Assembly (NCBI RefSeq): GCF_001277255.1
Contig: NZ_CP012264.1
Span: forward strand, 1 to 64,000
DNA from: Cronobacter condimenti 1330
GTDB lineage: Bacteria; Pseudomonadota; Gammaproteobacteria; Enterobacterales; Enterobacteriaceae
Length of the DNA stretch: 64,000 bases
Reading direction: 5' to 3'
Of this stretch, positions 10,190 to 19,079 are shown one piece after another. The translations under genes were made by a program, and so were the position numbers. Below the pieces are notes generated by a model, which was not told the origin of the DNA, made no database searches, and worked only from the letters and a program-made list of their open reading frames with translations. Position 1 is the first letter of the stretch, and each line of letters begins with the position of its first letter.

Positions 10190-10262
10190 TGTGATATCTG
10201 TCACGAAAATCTTGATCGGTTTAAAAAAGCAGCGTAAACTCATTTTTGTGAAGTAAGTCACA
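10190..10262 (+). promoter_or_regulatory. Candidate promoter flanked by two CRP-like sites, upstream of a 23-residue peptide gene
   Basis: TTGATC (10212-10217), a 17-nt spacer and TAAACT (10235-10240) give a good sigma-70 promoter with a predicted start near 10247. TGTGA-N6-TCACG at 10190-10205 is centred about 50 nt upstream. TGTGA-N6-TCACA at 10247-10262 is a perfect CRP core and overlaps the predicted transcript start. The arrangement would allow one activating and one repressing site. CRP binding is inferred from the motif only. Confidence 0.6.
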
Positions 10263-10282
10263 AAAATGAGTCTGGAGGACAT

Positions 10283-10354
10283 ATGAAACTTATCAATAAA
10301 ATTATTTCTTATTTCAATAACATGAGCGTATCTTTCGGTACTTTCAATCTGTAA
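10283..10354 (+). CDS. Putative 23-residue small protein
   Basis: A short reading frame encodes the peptide MKLINKIISYFNNMSVSFGTFNL. It is preceded by the strong ribosome binding site CTGGAGGAC, six nucleotides before the ATG. A CRP-like promoter lies directly upstream and an intrinsic terminator 42 nt downstream, giving a self-contained transcript of roughly 170 nt. The N-terminus is basic and amphipathic in style, somewhat like the E. coli small protein AzuC, but I cannot identify a family. The transcript could also act as a regulatory RNA, as azuCR does. Function is unknown. Confidence 0.6.
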   Translation: MKLINKIISYFNNMSVSFGTFNL

Positions 10355-10396
10355 CGCTTCTGTTTTGCCAGTGCGTTTCCTGCACGGCATAAACGA

Positions 10397-10424
10397 AAAG
10401 GTCGCTGAGAAGCGGCCTTTTTGG
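10397..10424 (+). terminator. Intrinsic terminator after the small-protein gene
   Basis: GGTCGCT (10400-10406), loop GAGA, AGCGGCC (10411-10417), then five T residues. The remaining 310 nt to glmU (10425-10734) shows no gene; it must carry the glmU promoter and, by analogy with E. coli, NagC-responsive control, but I do not see a clear operator. Confidence 0.85.
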
Positions 10425-10734
10425 TTTCAGGTTTCTCCCCATCTTTCCACTGCTTTTAGCAGGAGACTTCTCTTGTGAAGGCACTGACGTATCTCCTCAT
10501 AGCTTTATTCCAGCCGCAAAAAAACAGCATCCCTTTGTTTTCATAAGTGATAAAGCATATGAATGCATTGATTGCCCTTTTTTTAGCCCTTCATCATGCA
10601 TTAAGCGTCTATGTAACGTGGTAAAACAGAAGAAAAGCAGCGATTTGCCATAGCCCCGTTTTATGCTGAAAAATATGTAGAATTCTGGGCAGTAAATCGC
10701 TTTACTTCACTCACTTTCATAAGACAGGACGCCT

Positions 10735-12105
10735 ATGTCTAATCATGCTATGAGCGTTGTGATCCTTGCCGCTGGCAAAGGCACTCGCATGTACTCTGAT
10801 CTCCCTAAAGTGCTGCACACTCTGGCCGGGAAGCCGATGGTGCAACATGTTATCGACGCCGCTAAGCATGTCGGCGCACAGAACATCCATCTGGTATACG
10901 GTCACGGCGGTTCGCTGCTCCAAAACACGCTGAAAGACGCGTCACTGAACTGGGTATTGCAGGCAGAACAGCTCGGGACTGGCCACGCGATGCAACAGGC
11001 GGCGCCCTTCTTCAACGATGATGAAGATGTGCTGATGTTGTATGGCGACGTGCCGCTGATCTCTGTCGATACGCTGCAACAGCTCTGCGCGACAAAACCG
11101 CAGGGCGGTATCGGCCTGTTAACCGTTAAGCTCGACGATCCCACCGGCTACGGACGCATTACTCGTGAAAATGGCAAGGTCTCCGGTATCGTGGAGCATA
11201 AAGACGCGAGTGACGAACAGCGCCTGATTAATGAAATCAATACCGGCATTCTGGTCGCCAACGGCGCAGACCTGAAACGCTGGCTGTCAAAGCTTGATAA
11301 CAACAATGCGCAGGGTGAGTTTTACATCACCGATATCATCGCGATGGCCTGGAACGAAGGCCGTGAAATAGCCGCTGTGCATCCACAACGCTTGAGCGAA
11401 GTTGAAGGGGTGAACAACCGCCTGCAACTGGCGCGTCTTGAGCGCGTTTATCAGGCTGAGCAGGCGGAAAAACTGCTGCTCGCAGGCGTTATGCTGCGCG
11501 ATCCGGCGCGTTTTGATCTGCGCGGCACCCTGAAACATGGGCGTGATGTCGAGATCGACGCTAATGTAATTATCGAAGGCGATGTCGTGCTGGGCGATCG
11601 TGTGAAAATCGGCGCAGGCTGCATCATTAAAAACAGCGTGATTGGCGAAGGCTGTGAGATCAGCCCTTACAGCGTGGTGGAAGACGCACGTCTGGACGCC
11701 GCCTGCACCATCGGTCCGTTTGCGCGTCTGCGTCCTGGCGCCGAACTGCTCGAGGGCGCGCATGTCGGCAACTTTGTTGAGATGAAAAAAGCGCGACTGG
11801 GCAAAGGTTCTAAAGCGGGCCATCTGACTTATCTGGGCGATGCCGAGATTGGCGATAACGTTAATATCGGCGCAGGCACCATCACCTGTAACTACGACGG
11901 CGCTAACAAGCATAAAACCATTATTGGTGACGATGTCTTTGTCGGCTCCGACACCCAGCTGGTGGCGCCCGTCACGGTTGCGAAAGGCGCGACCATTGCT
12001 GCGGGCACTACCGTGACGCGCAACGTCGCCGAAAACGAACTGGTGCTGACGCGTGTGCCTCAGGTGCACAAACAGGGCTGGCGTCGTCCGGTGAAGAAAA
12101 AGTAA
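10735..12105 (+). CDS. glmU: Bifunctional N-acetylglucosamine-1-phosphate uridyltransferase / glucosamine-1-phosphate acetyltransferase
   Basis: Makes UDP-N-acetylglucosamine for peptidoglycan and lipopolysaccharide. The N-terminal uridyltransferase half has the nucleotide-binding motif LAAGKGTRMYSDLPKVLH at residues 10-27. The C-terminal half is a left-handed beta helix of hexapeptide repeats ending in the acetyltransferase site (NYDGANKHKT). At 456 residues it is full length. It lies upstream of glmS, as in E. coli. Confidence 0.98.
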   Translation: MSNHAMSVVILAAGKGTRMYSDLPKVLHTLAGKPMVQHVIDAAKHVGAQNIHLVYGHGGSLLQNTLKDASLNWVLQAEQLGTGHAMQQAAPFFNDDEDVLMLYGDVPLISVDTLQQLCATKPQGGIGLLTVKLDDPTGYGRITRENGKVSGIVEHKDASDEQRLINEINTGILVANGADLKRWLSKLDNNNAQGEFYITDIIAMAWNEGREIAAVHPQRLSEVEGVNNRLQLARLERVYQAEQAEKLLLAGVMLRDPARFDLRGTLKHGRDVEIDANVIIEGDVVLGDRVKIGAGCIIKNSVIGEGCEISPYSVVEDARLDAACTIGPFARLRPGAELLEGAHVGNFVEMKKARLGKGSKAGHLTYLGDAEIGDNVNIGAGTITCNYDGANKHKTIIGDDVFVGSDTQLVAPVTVAKGATIAAGTTVTRNVAENELVLTRVPQVHKQGWRRPVKKK

Positions 12106-12332
12106 CCACGCGGCGGGTGGCGTTAGGTTCACCCGCCCCATCATTGAGTCTGTCTGATAACGCATCGCCGTCATCAGGCAAACCCGGGTGAGGAGATAAC
12201 GATATATTTCCCGCCCACATGTAGTACCTATAACAATAACCCCACTCTCTACAAGGCTCGGGGCGCCCGGAAAACGGGTAAACACAGGTCGTCGACAACG
12301 CATGGCGAAATGCCATTGTCAGGAAATTAATT

Positions 12333-14162
12333 ATGTGTGGAATTGTTGGCGCTGTAGCGCAACGTGATATTGCTGAAATCCTTCTCGAAGGTTTACGTCG
12401 TCTTGAGTACCGCGGCTATGACTCCGCCGGTCTCGCCGTGGTGGACAGCGCCGGGCAGATGACTCGTCTGCGCCGTCTGGGCAAAGTTCAGATGCTGGTT
12501 CAGGCGGCGGAAGAGCACCCGCTGCACGGCGGCACCGGTATTGCACATACTCGCTGGGCGACCCACGGCGAGCCTTCTGAAGGCAACGCGCACCCGCATG
12601 TCTCCGGGCCGATCGTGGTTGTGCATAACGGCATTATCGAAAACCACGAACCGCTGCGCGAACTGCTGAAAACGCGCGGCTACGAATTTGTGACTGAAAC
12701 CGACACCGAAGTGATCGCGCACCTCGTTCACTGGGAACTGGATCAGGGCGGCACGCTGCGTGAGGCAGTGCTGCGCGCTATTCCTCAGCTGCGCGGCGCT
12801 TACGGCACCGTTATCATGGACAATCGCGATCCGAGCACCCTGCTGGCGGCCCGTTCCGGCAGCCCGCTGGTGATTGGCCTTGGCATGGGCGAAAACTTTA
12901 TCGCCTCTGACCAGCTGGCGCTGCTGCCGGTGACCCGCCGCTTTATCTTCCTCGAAGAGGGCGATATCGCGGAAGTGACGCGTCGCTCTGTCGCGCTCTT
13001 CAACACTCAGGGCGAAACGGTTTCACGTCCGGAAATCGAATCCAACGTGCAGTATGACGCGGGTGACAAAGGCATCTACCGTCATTACATGCAAAAAGAG
13101 ATCTACGAGCAGCCGAACGCGATCAAAAACACCCTGGCCGGGCGTATTAGCCACGGCGAAGTGGATTTAAGCGAGCTGGGCCCGAATGCTGATGAACTGC
13201 TGTCGCAGGTTGAGCACATTCAGATCGTCGCGTGTGGCACGTCGTACAACTCCGGTATGGTTTCCCGCTACTGGTTTGAAGCGCTGGCTGGCGTGCCGTG
13301 CGATGTCGAAATCGCATCGGAATTCCGCTACCGCAAATCCGCCGTACGTCGCAACAGCCTGATGATCACGTTGTCGCAGTCTGGCGAAACCGCCGATACC
13401 CTGGCGGCGCTGCGTCTGTCCAAAGAGCTGGGCTATCTCGGCTCGCTTGCTATCTGCAACGTGCCTGGCTCTTCGCTGGTGCGTGAGTCCTCGCTCGCGC
13501 TGATGACCAAAGCCGGGACGGAAATCGGCGTGGCGTCGACCAAAGCGTTCACCACGCAACTGACCGTGCTGTTGATGCTGGTGGCGAAGCTAAGCCGCCT
13601 GAAAGGCGCAGACGCCGCCATTGAGCACGATATTGTTCATGGTCTGCAGGCACTGCCGAGCCGTATTGAACAGATGCTGTCTCAGGACAAACGCATTGAA
13701 GCGCTGGCGGAAGATTTCTCCGACAAGCACCATGCGCTATTCCTGGGCCGTGGCGATCAGTACCCGATTGCGCTGGAAGGCGCGCTGAAGCTCAAAGAGA
13801 TCTCCTACATTCACGCCGAAGCTTACGCGGCAGGCGAGCTCAAGCACGGCCCGCTGGCACTCATCGATGCCGATATGCCGGTTATCGTTGTGGCGCCGAA
13901 TAACGAACTGCTTGAGAAGCTGAAGTCTAACATCGAAGAAGTTCGCGCCCGTGGCGGCGTGTTGTATGTCTTCGCCGACCAGGACGCCGGTTTCAGCAGC
14001 AGCGACAACATGAACATCATCCCGATGCCGCATGTTGAAGACGTTATCGCGCCAATCTTCTACACGGTTCCGCTGCAGCTTCTGGCTTACCACGTCGCGC
14101 TCATCAAAGGCACCGACGTTGACCAGCCGCGTAACCTGGCGAAGTCCGTCACCGTGGAATAA
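12333..14162 (+). CDS. glmS: Glutamine-fructose-6-phosphate aminotransferase (isomerizing)
   Basis: First committed step of amino-sugar synthesis: fructose-6-phosphate plus glutamine to glucosamine-6-phosphate. The 609-residue protein starts MCGIVGAVAQ, where Cys1 after Met removal is the glutaminase nucleophile. It has two SIS sugar-isomerase domains (CGTSYNSGM near residue 300 and the LGRGDQYPIALEGALKLKE region near 470) and ends DQPRNLAKSVTVE. The 227-nt gap after glmU contains a hairpin (GGCGGGTG / CACCCGCC, 12112-12137). In E. coli this leader is the target of the GlmZ small RNA; I infer the same here. Confidence 0.98.
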   Translation: MCGIVGAVAQRDIAEILLEGLRRLEYRGYDSAGLAVVDSAGQMTRLRRLGKVQMLVQAAEEHPLHGGTGIAHTRWATHGEPSEGNAHPHVSGPIVVVHNGIIENHEPLRELLKTRGYEFVTETDTEVIAHLVHWELDQGGTLREAVLRAIPQLRGAYGTVIMDNRDPSTLLAARSGSPLVIGLGMGENFIASDQLALLPVTRRFIFLEEGDIAEVTRRSVALFNTQGETVSRPEIESNVQYDAGDKGIYRHYMQKEIYEQPNAIKNTLAGRISHGEVDLSELGPNADELLSQVEHIQIVACGTSYNSGMVSRYWFEALAGVPCDVEIASEFRYRKSAVRRNSLMITLSQSGETADTLAALRLSKELGYLGSLAICNVPGSSLVRESSLALMTKAGTEIGVASTKAFTTQLTVLLMLVAKLSRLKGADAAIEHDIVHGLQALPSRIEQMLSQDKRIEALAEDFSDKHHALFLGRGDQYPIALEGALKLKEISYIHAEAYAAGELKHGPLALIDADMPVIVVAPNNELLEKLKSNIEEVRARGGVLYVFADQDAGFSSSDNMNIIPMPHVEDVIAPIFYTVPLQLLAYHVALIKGTDVDQPRNLAKSVTVE

Positions 14163-14190
14163 CCCATTTGCATACGTGTTATGCTCTGAA

Positions 14191-14220
14191 GAGGTTGCCG
14201 GGAGGCAGCCTCTTTTTTTT
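14191..14220 (+). terminator. Intrinsic terminator after glmS
   Basis: GAGGTTGCC (14191-14199) pairs with GGCAGCCTC (14204-14212), followed by eight T residues. Confidence 0.88.
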
Positions 14221-14245
14221 CACAACATTATGAAACGGATGGGTT

Positions 14246-14863
14246 ATGTCGTTCATGCAACGCCTCGCCGACACACGTTTTTATCAGCTCATCACTTATA
14301 GCGCAGAGGTGGATGACGATATCGCCCACCGCAGGCTGCACCAGCTGAAGCTCAAAATGGCACAGCGTCATCACCTGCCGAAAGCCCGCTTGATCGGCAC
14401 CTCGTCGTTTTATCATGTACTGGTGGGCTGCGCATACGTGATGTTTTTTAGCGCGGCGCTGAATATCGCGGCGCTACGCCCGGCGTTTTCCATCCTGTGG
14501 GTTATCGGCGGGGCAGCATGGCTTATCGTGCTGGTAGGCATTTCGGTGGCGATTGAGAAAGGTCGACGCGCGGGGATGGTTTTGTTCCTGTACGGTTGGT
14601 TTTTCCATCTCATCTTAAACCTGACGGCGCTCGCGGTTGGGCTTGTTTGCTGGCCACTTTCCTGGATGTTCTGGCTATGCTGGGGCAGCGGCGCGCTGAT
14701 GGTCTGGATAGCCTGGCGGCTGATGAACAGTCGCGAAATGTTTAACCTTATCCACTGGTGCCTGGCTATAAAAATGCGCCGCTTCCATACCACAGCGCTT
14801 CAGCGCCCTTCAGAAAAACGTGTGTTAAAGCGAAGAAAAAACCGTGAAATGCGGAGCCGATAA
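14246..14863 (+). CDS. Unrecognised inner-membrane protein of 205 residues
   Basis: I do not recognise the family. The protein has a hydrophilic N-terminus (residues 1-50), about four hydrophobic segments (roughly 52-72, 78-100, 112-136 and 138-158) and a strongly basic C-terminus (KRVLKRRKNREMRSR), which suggests a positive-inside cytoplasmic tail. It follows the glmS terminator by 25 nt and precedes the Pho boxes of pstS, on the same strand. E. coli has no gene here that I recall, so this may be lineage-specific. GGATGGG upstream of the ATG could serve as ribosome binding site. Confidence 0.72.
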   Translation: MSFMQRLADTRFYQLITYSAEVDDDIAHRRLHQLKLKMAQRHHLPKARLIGTSSFYHVLVGCAYVMFFSAALNIAALRPAFSILWVIGGAAWLIVLVGISVAIEKGRRAGMVLFLYGWFFHLILNLTALAVGLVCWPLSWMFWLCWGSGALMVWIAWRLMNSREMFNLIHWCLAIKMRRFHTTALQRPSEKRVLKRRKNREMRSR

Positions 14864-15009
14864 TGCGGCCGCATTTATGACAAATTGCCGTTTTAGGCTA
14901 CGTTTAACGTGTCATAAAAAGAAAATTTTTCTTTCATATCTGTGTCATAAAATAGCGTAATTTGTTGAATTTAATGTTTTTTATTTAAGTTAAACTCACG
15001 CGTCCTGCG

Positions 15010-15060
15010 CTGTCATAAAACTGTCATAATTCGTACATTTATCTGTCACCAAACTGTCCT
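15010..15060 (+). promoter_or_regulatory. Two PhoB boxes in the pstS promoter
   Basis: CTGTCATAAAACTGTCAT at 15010-15027 is a near-perfect Pho box (two 7-bp repeats separated by 4 bp). A second, weaker box, CTGTCACCAAACTGTCCT, lies at 15043-15060, 33 bp further, which is three helical turns. Additional GTCATAAA half-sites occur near 14910 and 14943. This predicts activation of pstSCAB-phoU by PhoB under phosphate starvation. Confidence 0.92.
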
Positions 15061-15115
15061 ATTTTGCTCAACGTAGCCACGAAACAATAAATTACGAACA
15101 CCAGCAGGAGACATT

Positions 15116-16156
15116 ATGAAAGTTATGCGTACCACCGTCGCAACTGTTGTCGCCGCGACCTTTTACCTGAGCGCTTTCTCCGCTTTCGCGGCAGCAAGTC
15201 TGACTGGCGCGGGCGCAACATTCCCGGCGCCGGTGTATGCCAAATGGGCGGATACCTACCAGAAAGAAACGGGTAACAAGGTAAACTACCAGGGTATCGG
15301 CTCCTCCGGTGGCGTGAAACAAATCATTGCTAACACGGTTGATTTTGGTGCTTCTGACGCACCGCTTTCTGACGAAAAACTGCAGCAAGAAGGTCTTTTC
15401 CAGTTCCCGACCGTGATCGGCGGCGTGGTGCTGGCGGTTAACCTGCCGGGCTTCAAATCTGGCGAGCTGGTGCTCGATGGCAAAACCCTCGGCGACATCT
15501 ACCTCGGCAAAATCAAAAAGTGGGATGACGAGGCGATTGCCAAACTGAACCCGGGCAAAAAACTGCCTTCTCAGAACATCGCCGTGGTGCGTCGTGCTGA
15601 CGGTTCCGGTACATCCTTCGTTTTCACCAGCTATCTGGCGAAAGTTAACGACGAGTGGAAATCCAAAATCGGCTCCGGCTCTACCGTTAACTGGCCAACC
15701 GGCCTCGGCGGTAAAGGCAACGACGGCATCGCTGCGTTCGTACAGCGTCTGCCAGGCTCTATCGGCTACGTGGAATACGCATACGCCAAACAGAACAACC
15801 TGACCTACACCAAACTGGTTTCTGCTGACGGCAAACCGGTGTCTCCGACCGAAGAAAGCTTCGCGAATGCTGCCAAAGGCGCTGACTGGAGCAAATCTTT
15901 CGCTCAGGACCTGACCAACCAGAAAGGTGACGAGGCGTGGCCTATCACTTCCACCACGTTCATTCTGGTCCACAAAGAGCAGAAGAAACCTGAGCAGGGT
16001 GCTGAAGTGCTGAAGTTCTTCGACTGGGCCTACAAGTCAGGCGCGAAACAGGCTAACGACCTGGATTACGCCTCACTGCCGGACAGCGTGGTTGAGCAGG
16101 TTCGTGCCGCATGGAAAACCAACGTGAAAGACAGCAGCGGTAAAGCACTGTACTAA
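15116..16156 (+). CDS. pstS: Periplasmic phosphate-binding protein PstS
   Basis: High-affinity phosphate receptor of the PstSCAB ABC transporter. A clear Sec signal peptide ends at AFAAA (about residue 25), followed by the mature start SLTGAGATFPAPVY. Phosphate-contacting segments GSSGGVKQ and RRADGSGTSF are present. It has 346 residues, the usual length. It is separated from pstC by an ERIC element. Confidence 0.98.
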   Translation: MKVMRTTVATVVAATFYLSAFSAFAAASLTGAGATFPAPVYAKWADTYQKETGNKVNYQGIGSSGGVKQIIANTVDFGASDAPLSDEKLQQEGLFQFPTVIGGVVLAVNLPGFKSGELVLDGKTLGDIYLGKIKKWDDEAIAKLNPGKKLPSQNIAVVRRADGSGTSFVFTSYLAKVNDEWKSKIGSGSTVNWPTGLGGKGNDGIAAFVQRLPGSIGYVEYAYAKQNNLTYTKLVSADGKPVSPTEESFANAAKGADWSKSFAQDLTNQKGDEAWPITSTTFILVHKEQKKPEQGAEVLKFFDWAYKSGAKQANDLDYASLPDSVVEQVRAAWKTNVKDSSGKALY

Positions 16157-16282
16157 ATACCCGTCATATTTCGAGCCGCAGCTGTATTGGCTGCGCTTGT
16201 TCACCCCAGTCACATCGTGAATCTGTGCGCCTGGGGCTTCACAAGCTTGCCGCCTTGCTGCAACTCGAATTATTTAGGGTAT
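16157..16282. repeat. ERIC (intergenic repeat unit) element between pstS and pstC
   Basis: The 126-nt element begins ATACCC and ends GGGTAT as a terminal inverted repeat. It contains the ERIC core segments TCACCCCAGTCAC and GCCTGGGGCTTCAC and the downstream block CTCGAATTATTTAGGG. A related copy lies at 60836-60957. Inside the pst operon it can fold into a long hairpin and may lower expression of pstCAB relative to pstS. Confidence 0.9.
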
Positions 16283-16348
16283 AGCATTACGTTAGCCAGG
16301 AAGCGCGATAAAATGCGCGCTTTCTGGCCCAAACTTAAAGAGTGAAAT

Positions 16349-17308
16349 ATGGCTGCCACCAAGCCTGTATTTAACCCCCCAGGTAAAAAGGGCGATATGA
16401 TTTTCAGCGCGCTGGTCCGACTGGCTGCGCTGATTGTGCTATTGCTGCTGGGCGGGATTATTGTGTCGCTTATCATCTCTTCCTGGCCGAGCATGGAAAA
16501 ATTCGGTTTTTCCTTCCTCTGGAACAAGGAATGGGATGCGCCCAATGAAAACTTTGGCGCGCTGGTGCCCATTTACGGCACGCTGGTGACCTCCTTTATC
16601 GCTTTGCTGATCGCGGTTCCCGTGAGCTTCGGCATCGCACTGTTTCTGACCGAACTGGCGCCAGGCTGGCTGAAACGCCCGCTGGGTATCGCTATTGAAC
16701 TGCTGGCGGCCATTCCAAGTATCGTGTACGGCATGTGGGGGCTGTTTATCTTCGCCCCGCTGTTCGCGACCTATTTTCAGGAGCCGGTCGGCAACGTCCT
16801 TTCTGCCATCCCGTTTATCGGCGCGCTGTTCTCCGGCCCGGCGTTCGGTATCGGTATTCTGGCGGCGGGTGTGATTCTCGCCATCATGATAATCCCTTAC
16901 ATCGCGGCCGTTATGCGCGATGTGTTCGAACAGACCCCGGTGATGATGAAAGAGTCGGCCTACGGCATTGGCTGCACCACCTGGGAAGTTATCTGGCGCA
17001 TCGTTCTGCCGTTCACCAAAAATGGTGTGATTGGCGGTGTCATGCTCGGACTTGGCCGTGCACTTGGCGAAACCATGGCGGTCACCTTTATCATCGGTAA
17101 CACCTACCAGCTCGACAGCCCGTCGCTCTATATGCCCGGTAACAGCATTACCTCTGCGCTGGCAAACGAGTTTGCCGAGGCGGAATCCGGCCTGCATGTA
17201 GCGGCGCTGATGGAACTGGGCCTGATCTTGTTTGTGATTACCTTTATCGTGCTGGCGATTTCCCGTCTGATGATTATGCGTCTGGCGAAAAACGAGGGGG
17301 CGCGCTGA
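16349..17308 (+). CDS. pstC: Phosphate ABC transporter permease PstC
   Basis: Inner-membrane permease, 319 residues, with six predicted hydrophobic helices. The EAA loop that contacts PstB is visible as ESAYGIGCTTWEVIWRIVLP. The stop overlaps the pstA ATG by 1 nt (TGATG), indicating translational coupling. Confidence 0.98.
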   Translation: MAATKPVFNPPGKKGDMIFSALVRLAALIVLLLLGGIIVSLIISSWPSMEKFGFSFLWNKEWDAPNENFGALVPIYGTLVTSFIALLIAVPVSFGIALFLTELAPGWLKRPLGIAIELLAAIPSIVYGMWGLFIFAPLFATYFQEPVGNVLSAIPFIGALFSGPAFGIGILAAGVILAIMIIPYIAAVMRDVFEQTPVMMKESAYGIGCTTWEVIWRIVLPFTKNGVIGGVMLGLGRALGETMAVTFIIGNTYQLDSPSLYMPGNSITSALANEFAEAESGLHVAALMELGLILFVITFIVLAISRLMIMRLAKNEGAR

Positions 17309-18198
17309 TGGCGACGATGGAACTGCAAACCACCACTCAGCTTGCGGAATCGCGCCGTAAGATGCAGGCGAAGCGACGCATGAAAAACCGCATCGCGCTG
17401 ACGCTCTCTATGGCGACCATGGCGTTCGGTCTCTTCTGGCTTATCTGGATCTTAATCTCTACGGTCTCACGCGGCTTTGACGGTATGTCGCTGGCGCTGT
17501 TCACCGAAATGACGCCGCCGCCAAACACCGCAGGCGGTGGGCTGGCAAATGCGCTGGCGGGCAGCGGCCTGCTTATTCTGTGGGCAACGGTCATTGGGAC
17601 GCCGCTTGGCATCATGGCGGGCATCTATCTTGCGGAATATGGCCGTAAGTCGTTCCTCGCCGAGGTTATTCGTTTTATTAACGACATTCTGCTGTCTGCG
17701 CCTTCTATCGTCGTCGGCCTGTTCGTCTACACCATCGTGGTCGCGCAGATGGAGCACTTCTCCGGCTGGGCTGGCGTCATTGCCCTCGCCCTGTTGCAGG
17801 TGCCGATTGTTATCCGCACCACCGAGAACATGCTCAAGCTGGTGCCAGACAGCCTGCGTGAGGCGGCTTACGCGCTGGGTACGCCGAAGTGGAAGATGAT
17901 TTCCGCCATTACGCTTAAAGCCTCTGTCTCCGGCATTCTGACCGGCGTACTGCTGGCGGTGGCGCGTATTGCGGGCGAAACCGCGCCGCTGCTCTTTACC
18001 GCGCTTTCTAACCAGTTCTGGAGCACGGATATGATGCAGCCTATCGCCAACCTGCCGGTGACGATTTTCAAATTCGCCATGAGTCCGTTTGCCGAATGGC
18101 AACAGCTCGCCTGGGCGGGCGTACTGATTATCACGCTTTGCGTACTGTTGCTGAACATCCTGGCGCGCGTGCTGTTCGCCAAACGTAAACACGGTTAA
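17308..18198 (+). CDS. pstA: Phosphate ABC transporter permease PstA
   Basis: Second permease subunit, 296 residues, with multiple membrane segments. The coupling loop is REAAYALGTPKWKMISAITL. It is overlapped with pstC and followed by a REP-like sequence before pstB. Confidence 0.98.
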   Translation: MATMELQTTTQLAESRRKMQAKRRMKNRIALTLSMATMAFGLFWLIWILISTVSRGFDGMSLALFTEMTPPPNTAGGGLANALAGSGLLILWATVIGTPLGIMAGIYLAEYGRKSFLAEVIRFINDILLSAPSIVVGLFVYTIVVAQMEHFSGWAGVIALALLQVPIVIRTTENMLKLVPDSLREAAYALGTPKWKMISAITLKASVSGILTGVLLAVARIAGETAPLLFTALSNQFWSTDMMQPIANLPVTIFKFAMSPFAEWQQLAWAGVLIITLCVLLLNILARVLFAKRKHG

Positions 18199-18202
18199 TT
18201 TT

Positions 18203-18236
18203 TTGACGGCGTGGCGCATCGCGACGCCGGATAAGG
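18203..18236. repeat. REP-like palindrome between pstA and pstB
   Basis: GACGGCGTGGCGCATCGCG followed by ACGCCGGATAAGG has the arms of an enterobacterial REP unit. It lies in the 49-nt pstA-pstB gap and ends just before the pstB ribosome binding site. Confidence 0.7.
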
Positions 18237-18247
18237 AAAAGATTGAG

Positions 18248-19021
18248 ATGAGTATGGTTAATACGACCCCGGACAAGATTCAGGTTCGCGATTTGAACTT
18301 TTACTACGGGAAATTCCATGCCCTGAAAAACATCAGCCTGGATATCGCGAAGAACGAAGTGACCGCGTTTATCGGCCCGTCAGGCTGCGGCAAATCGACG
18401 CTTTTGCGCACCTTTAACAAAATGTTCGAGCTCTACCCGGAGCAGCGTGCGGAAGGCGAGATCCTGCTGGATGGCGAAAATATTCTGAACCAGGCTCAGG
18501 ATATTGCGCTGCTGCGCGCCAAAGTAGGCATGGTCTTCCAGAAACCAACGCCGTTCCCGATGTCAATTTACGACAATATCGCCTTCGGCGTGCGTCTGTT
18601 TGAGAAACTCTCCCGCGCCGATATGGACGAGCGCGTGCAGTGGGCGTTGACCAAAGCCGCATTATGGAATGAAACCAAGGATAAACTGCACCAGAGCGGA
18701 TACTCTCTCTCCGGTGGTCAGCAACAGCGTCTGTGTATCGCTCGCGGTATCGCGATTCGCCCTGAAGTGTTGTTGCTTGATGAGCCGTGCTCCGCGCTGG
18801 ACCCGATTTCTACCGGTCGTATCGAAGAGCTCATCACCGAGCTTAAGCAGGATTACACCGTGGTTATCGTGACGCATAACATGCAGCAGGCCGCGCGCTG
18901 TTCTGATCACACGGCGTTTATGTACCTCGGCGAGCTGATCGAGTTCAGTAATACCGACGATCTCTTCACCAAGCCGAAAATGAAACAAACCGAAGACTAT
19001 ATTACCGGTCGCTACGGTTGA
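18248..19021 (+). CDS. pstB: Phosphate ABC transporter ATPase PstB
   Basis: Cytoplasmic ATPase of the phosphate importer, 257 residues from the ATG at 18248 (MSMVNTTPDK). An upstream in-frame ATG at 18203 falls in the REP sequence and is unlikely. Walker A is GPSGCGKST, the ABC signature LSGGQQQRL, and Walker B LLLDEPCSALDP. It is followed 58 nt later by phoU. Confidence 0.98.
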   Translation: MSMVNTTPDKIQVRDLNFYYGKFHALKNISLDIAKNEVTAFIGPSGCGKSTLLRTFNKMFELYPEQRAEGEILLDGENILNQAQDIALLRAKVGMVFQKPTPFPMSIYDNIAFGVRLFEKLSRADMDERVQWALTKAALWNETKDKLHQSGYSLSGGQQQRLCIARGIAIRPEVLLLDEPCSALDPISTGRIEELITELKQDYTVVIVTHNMQQAARCSDHTAFMYLGELIEFSNTDDLFTKPKMKQTEDYITGRYG

Positions 19022-19079
19022 TATGCCCTGATATGTCATGTGGGCCGCTTTTGAATTTATCGGGCATGTGGAGTGCTAA

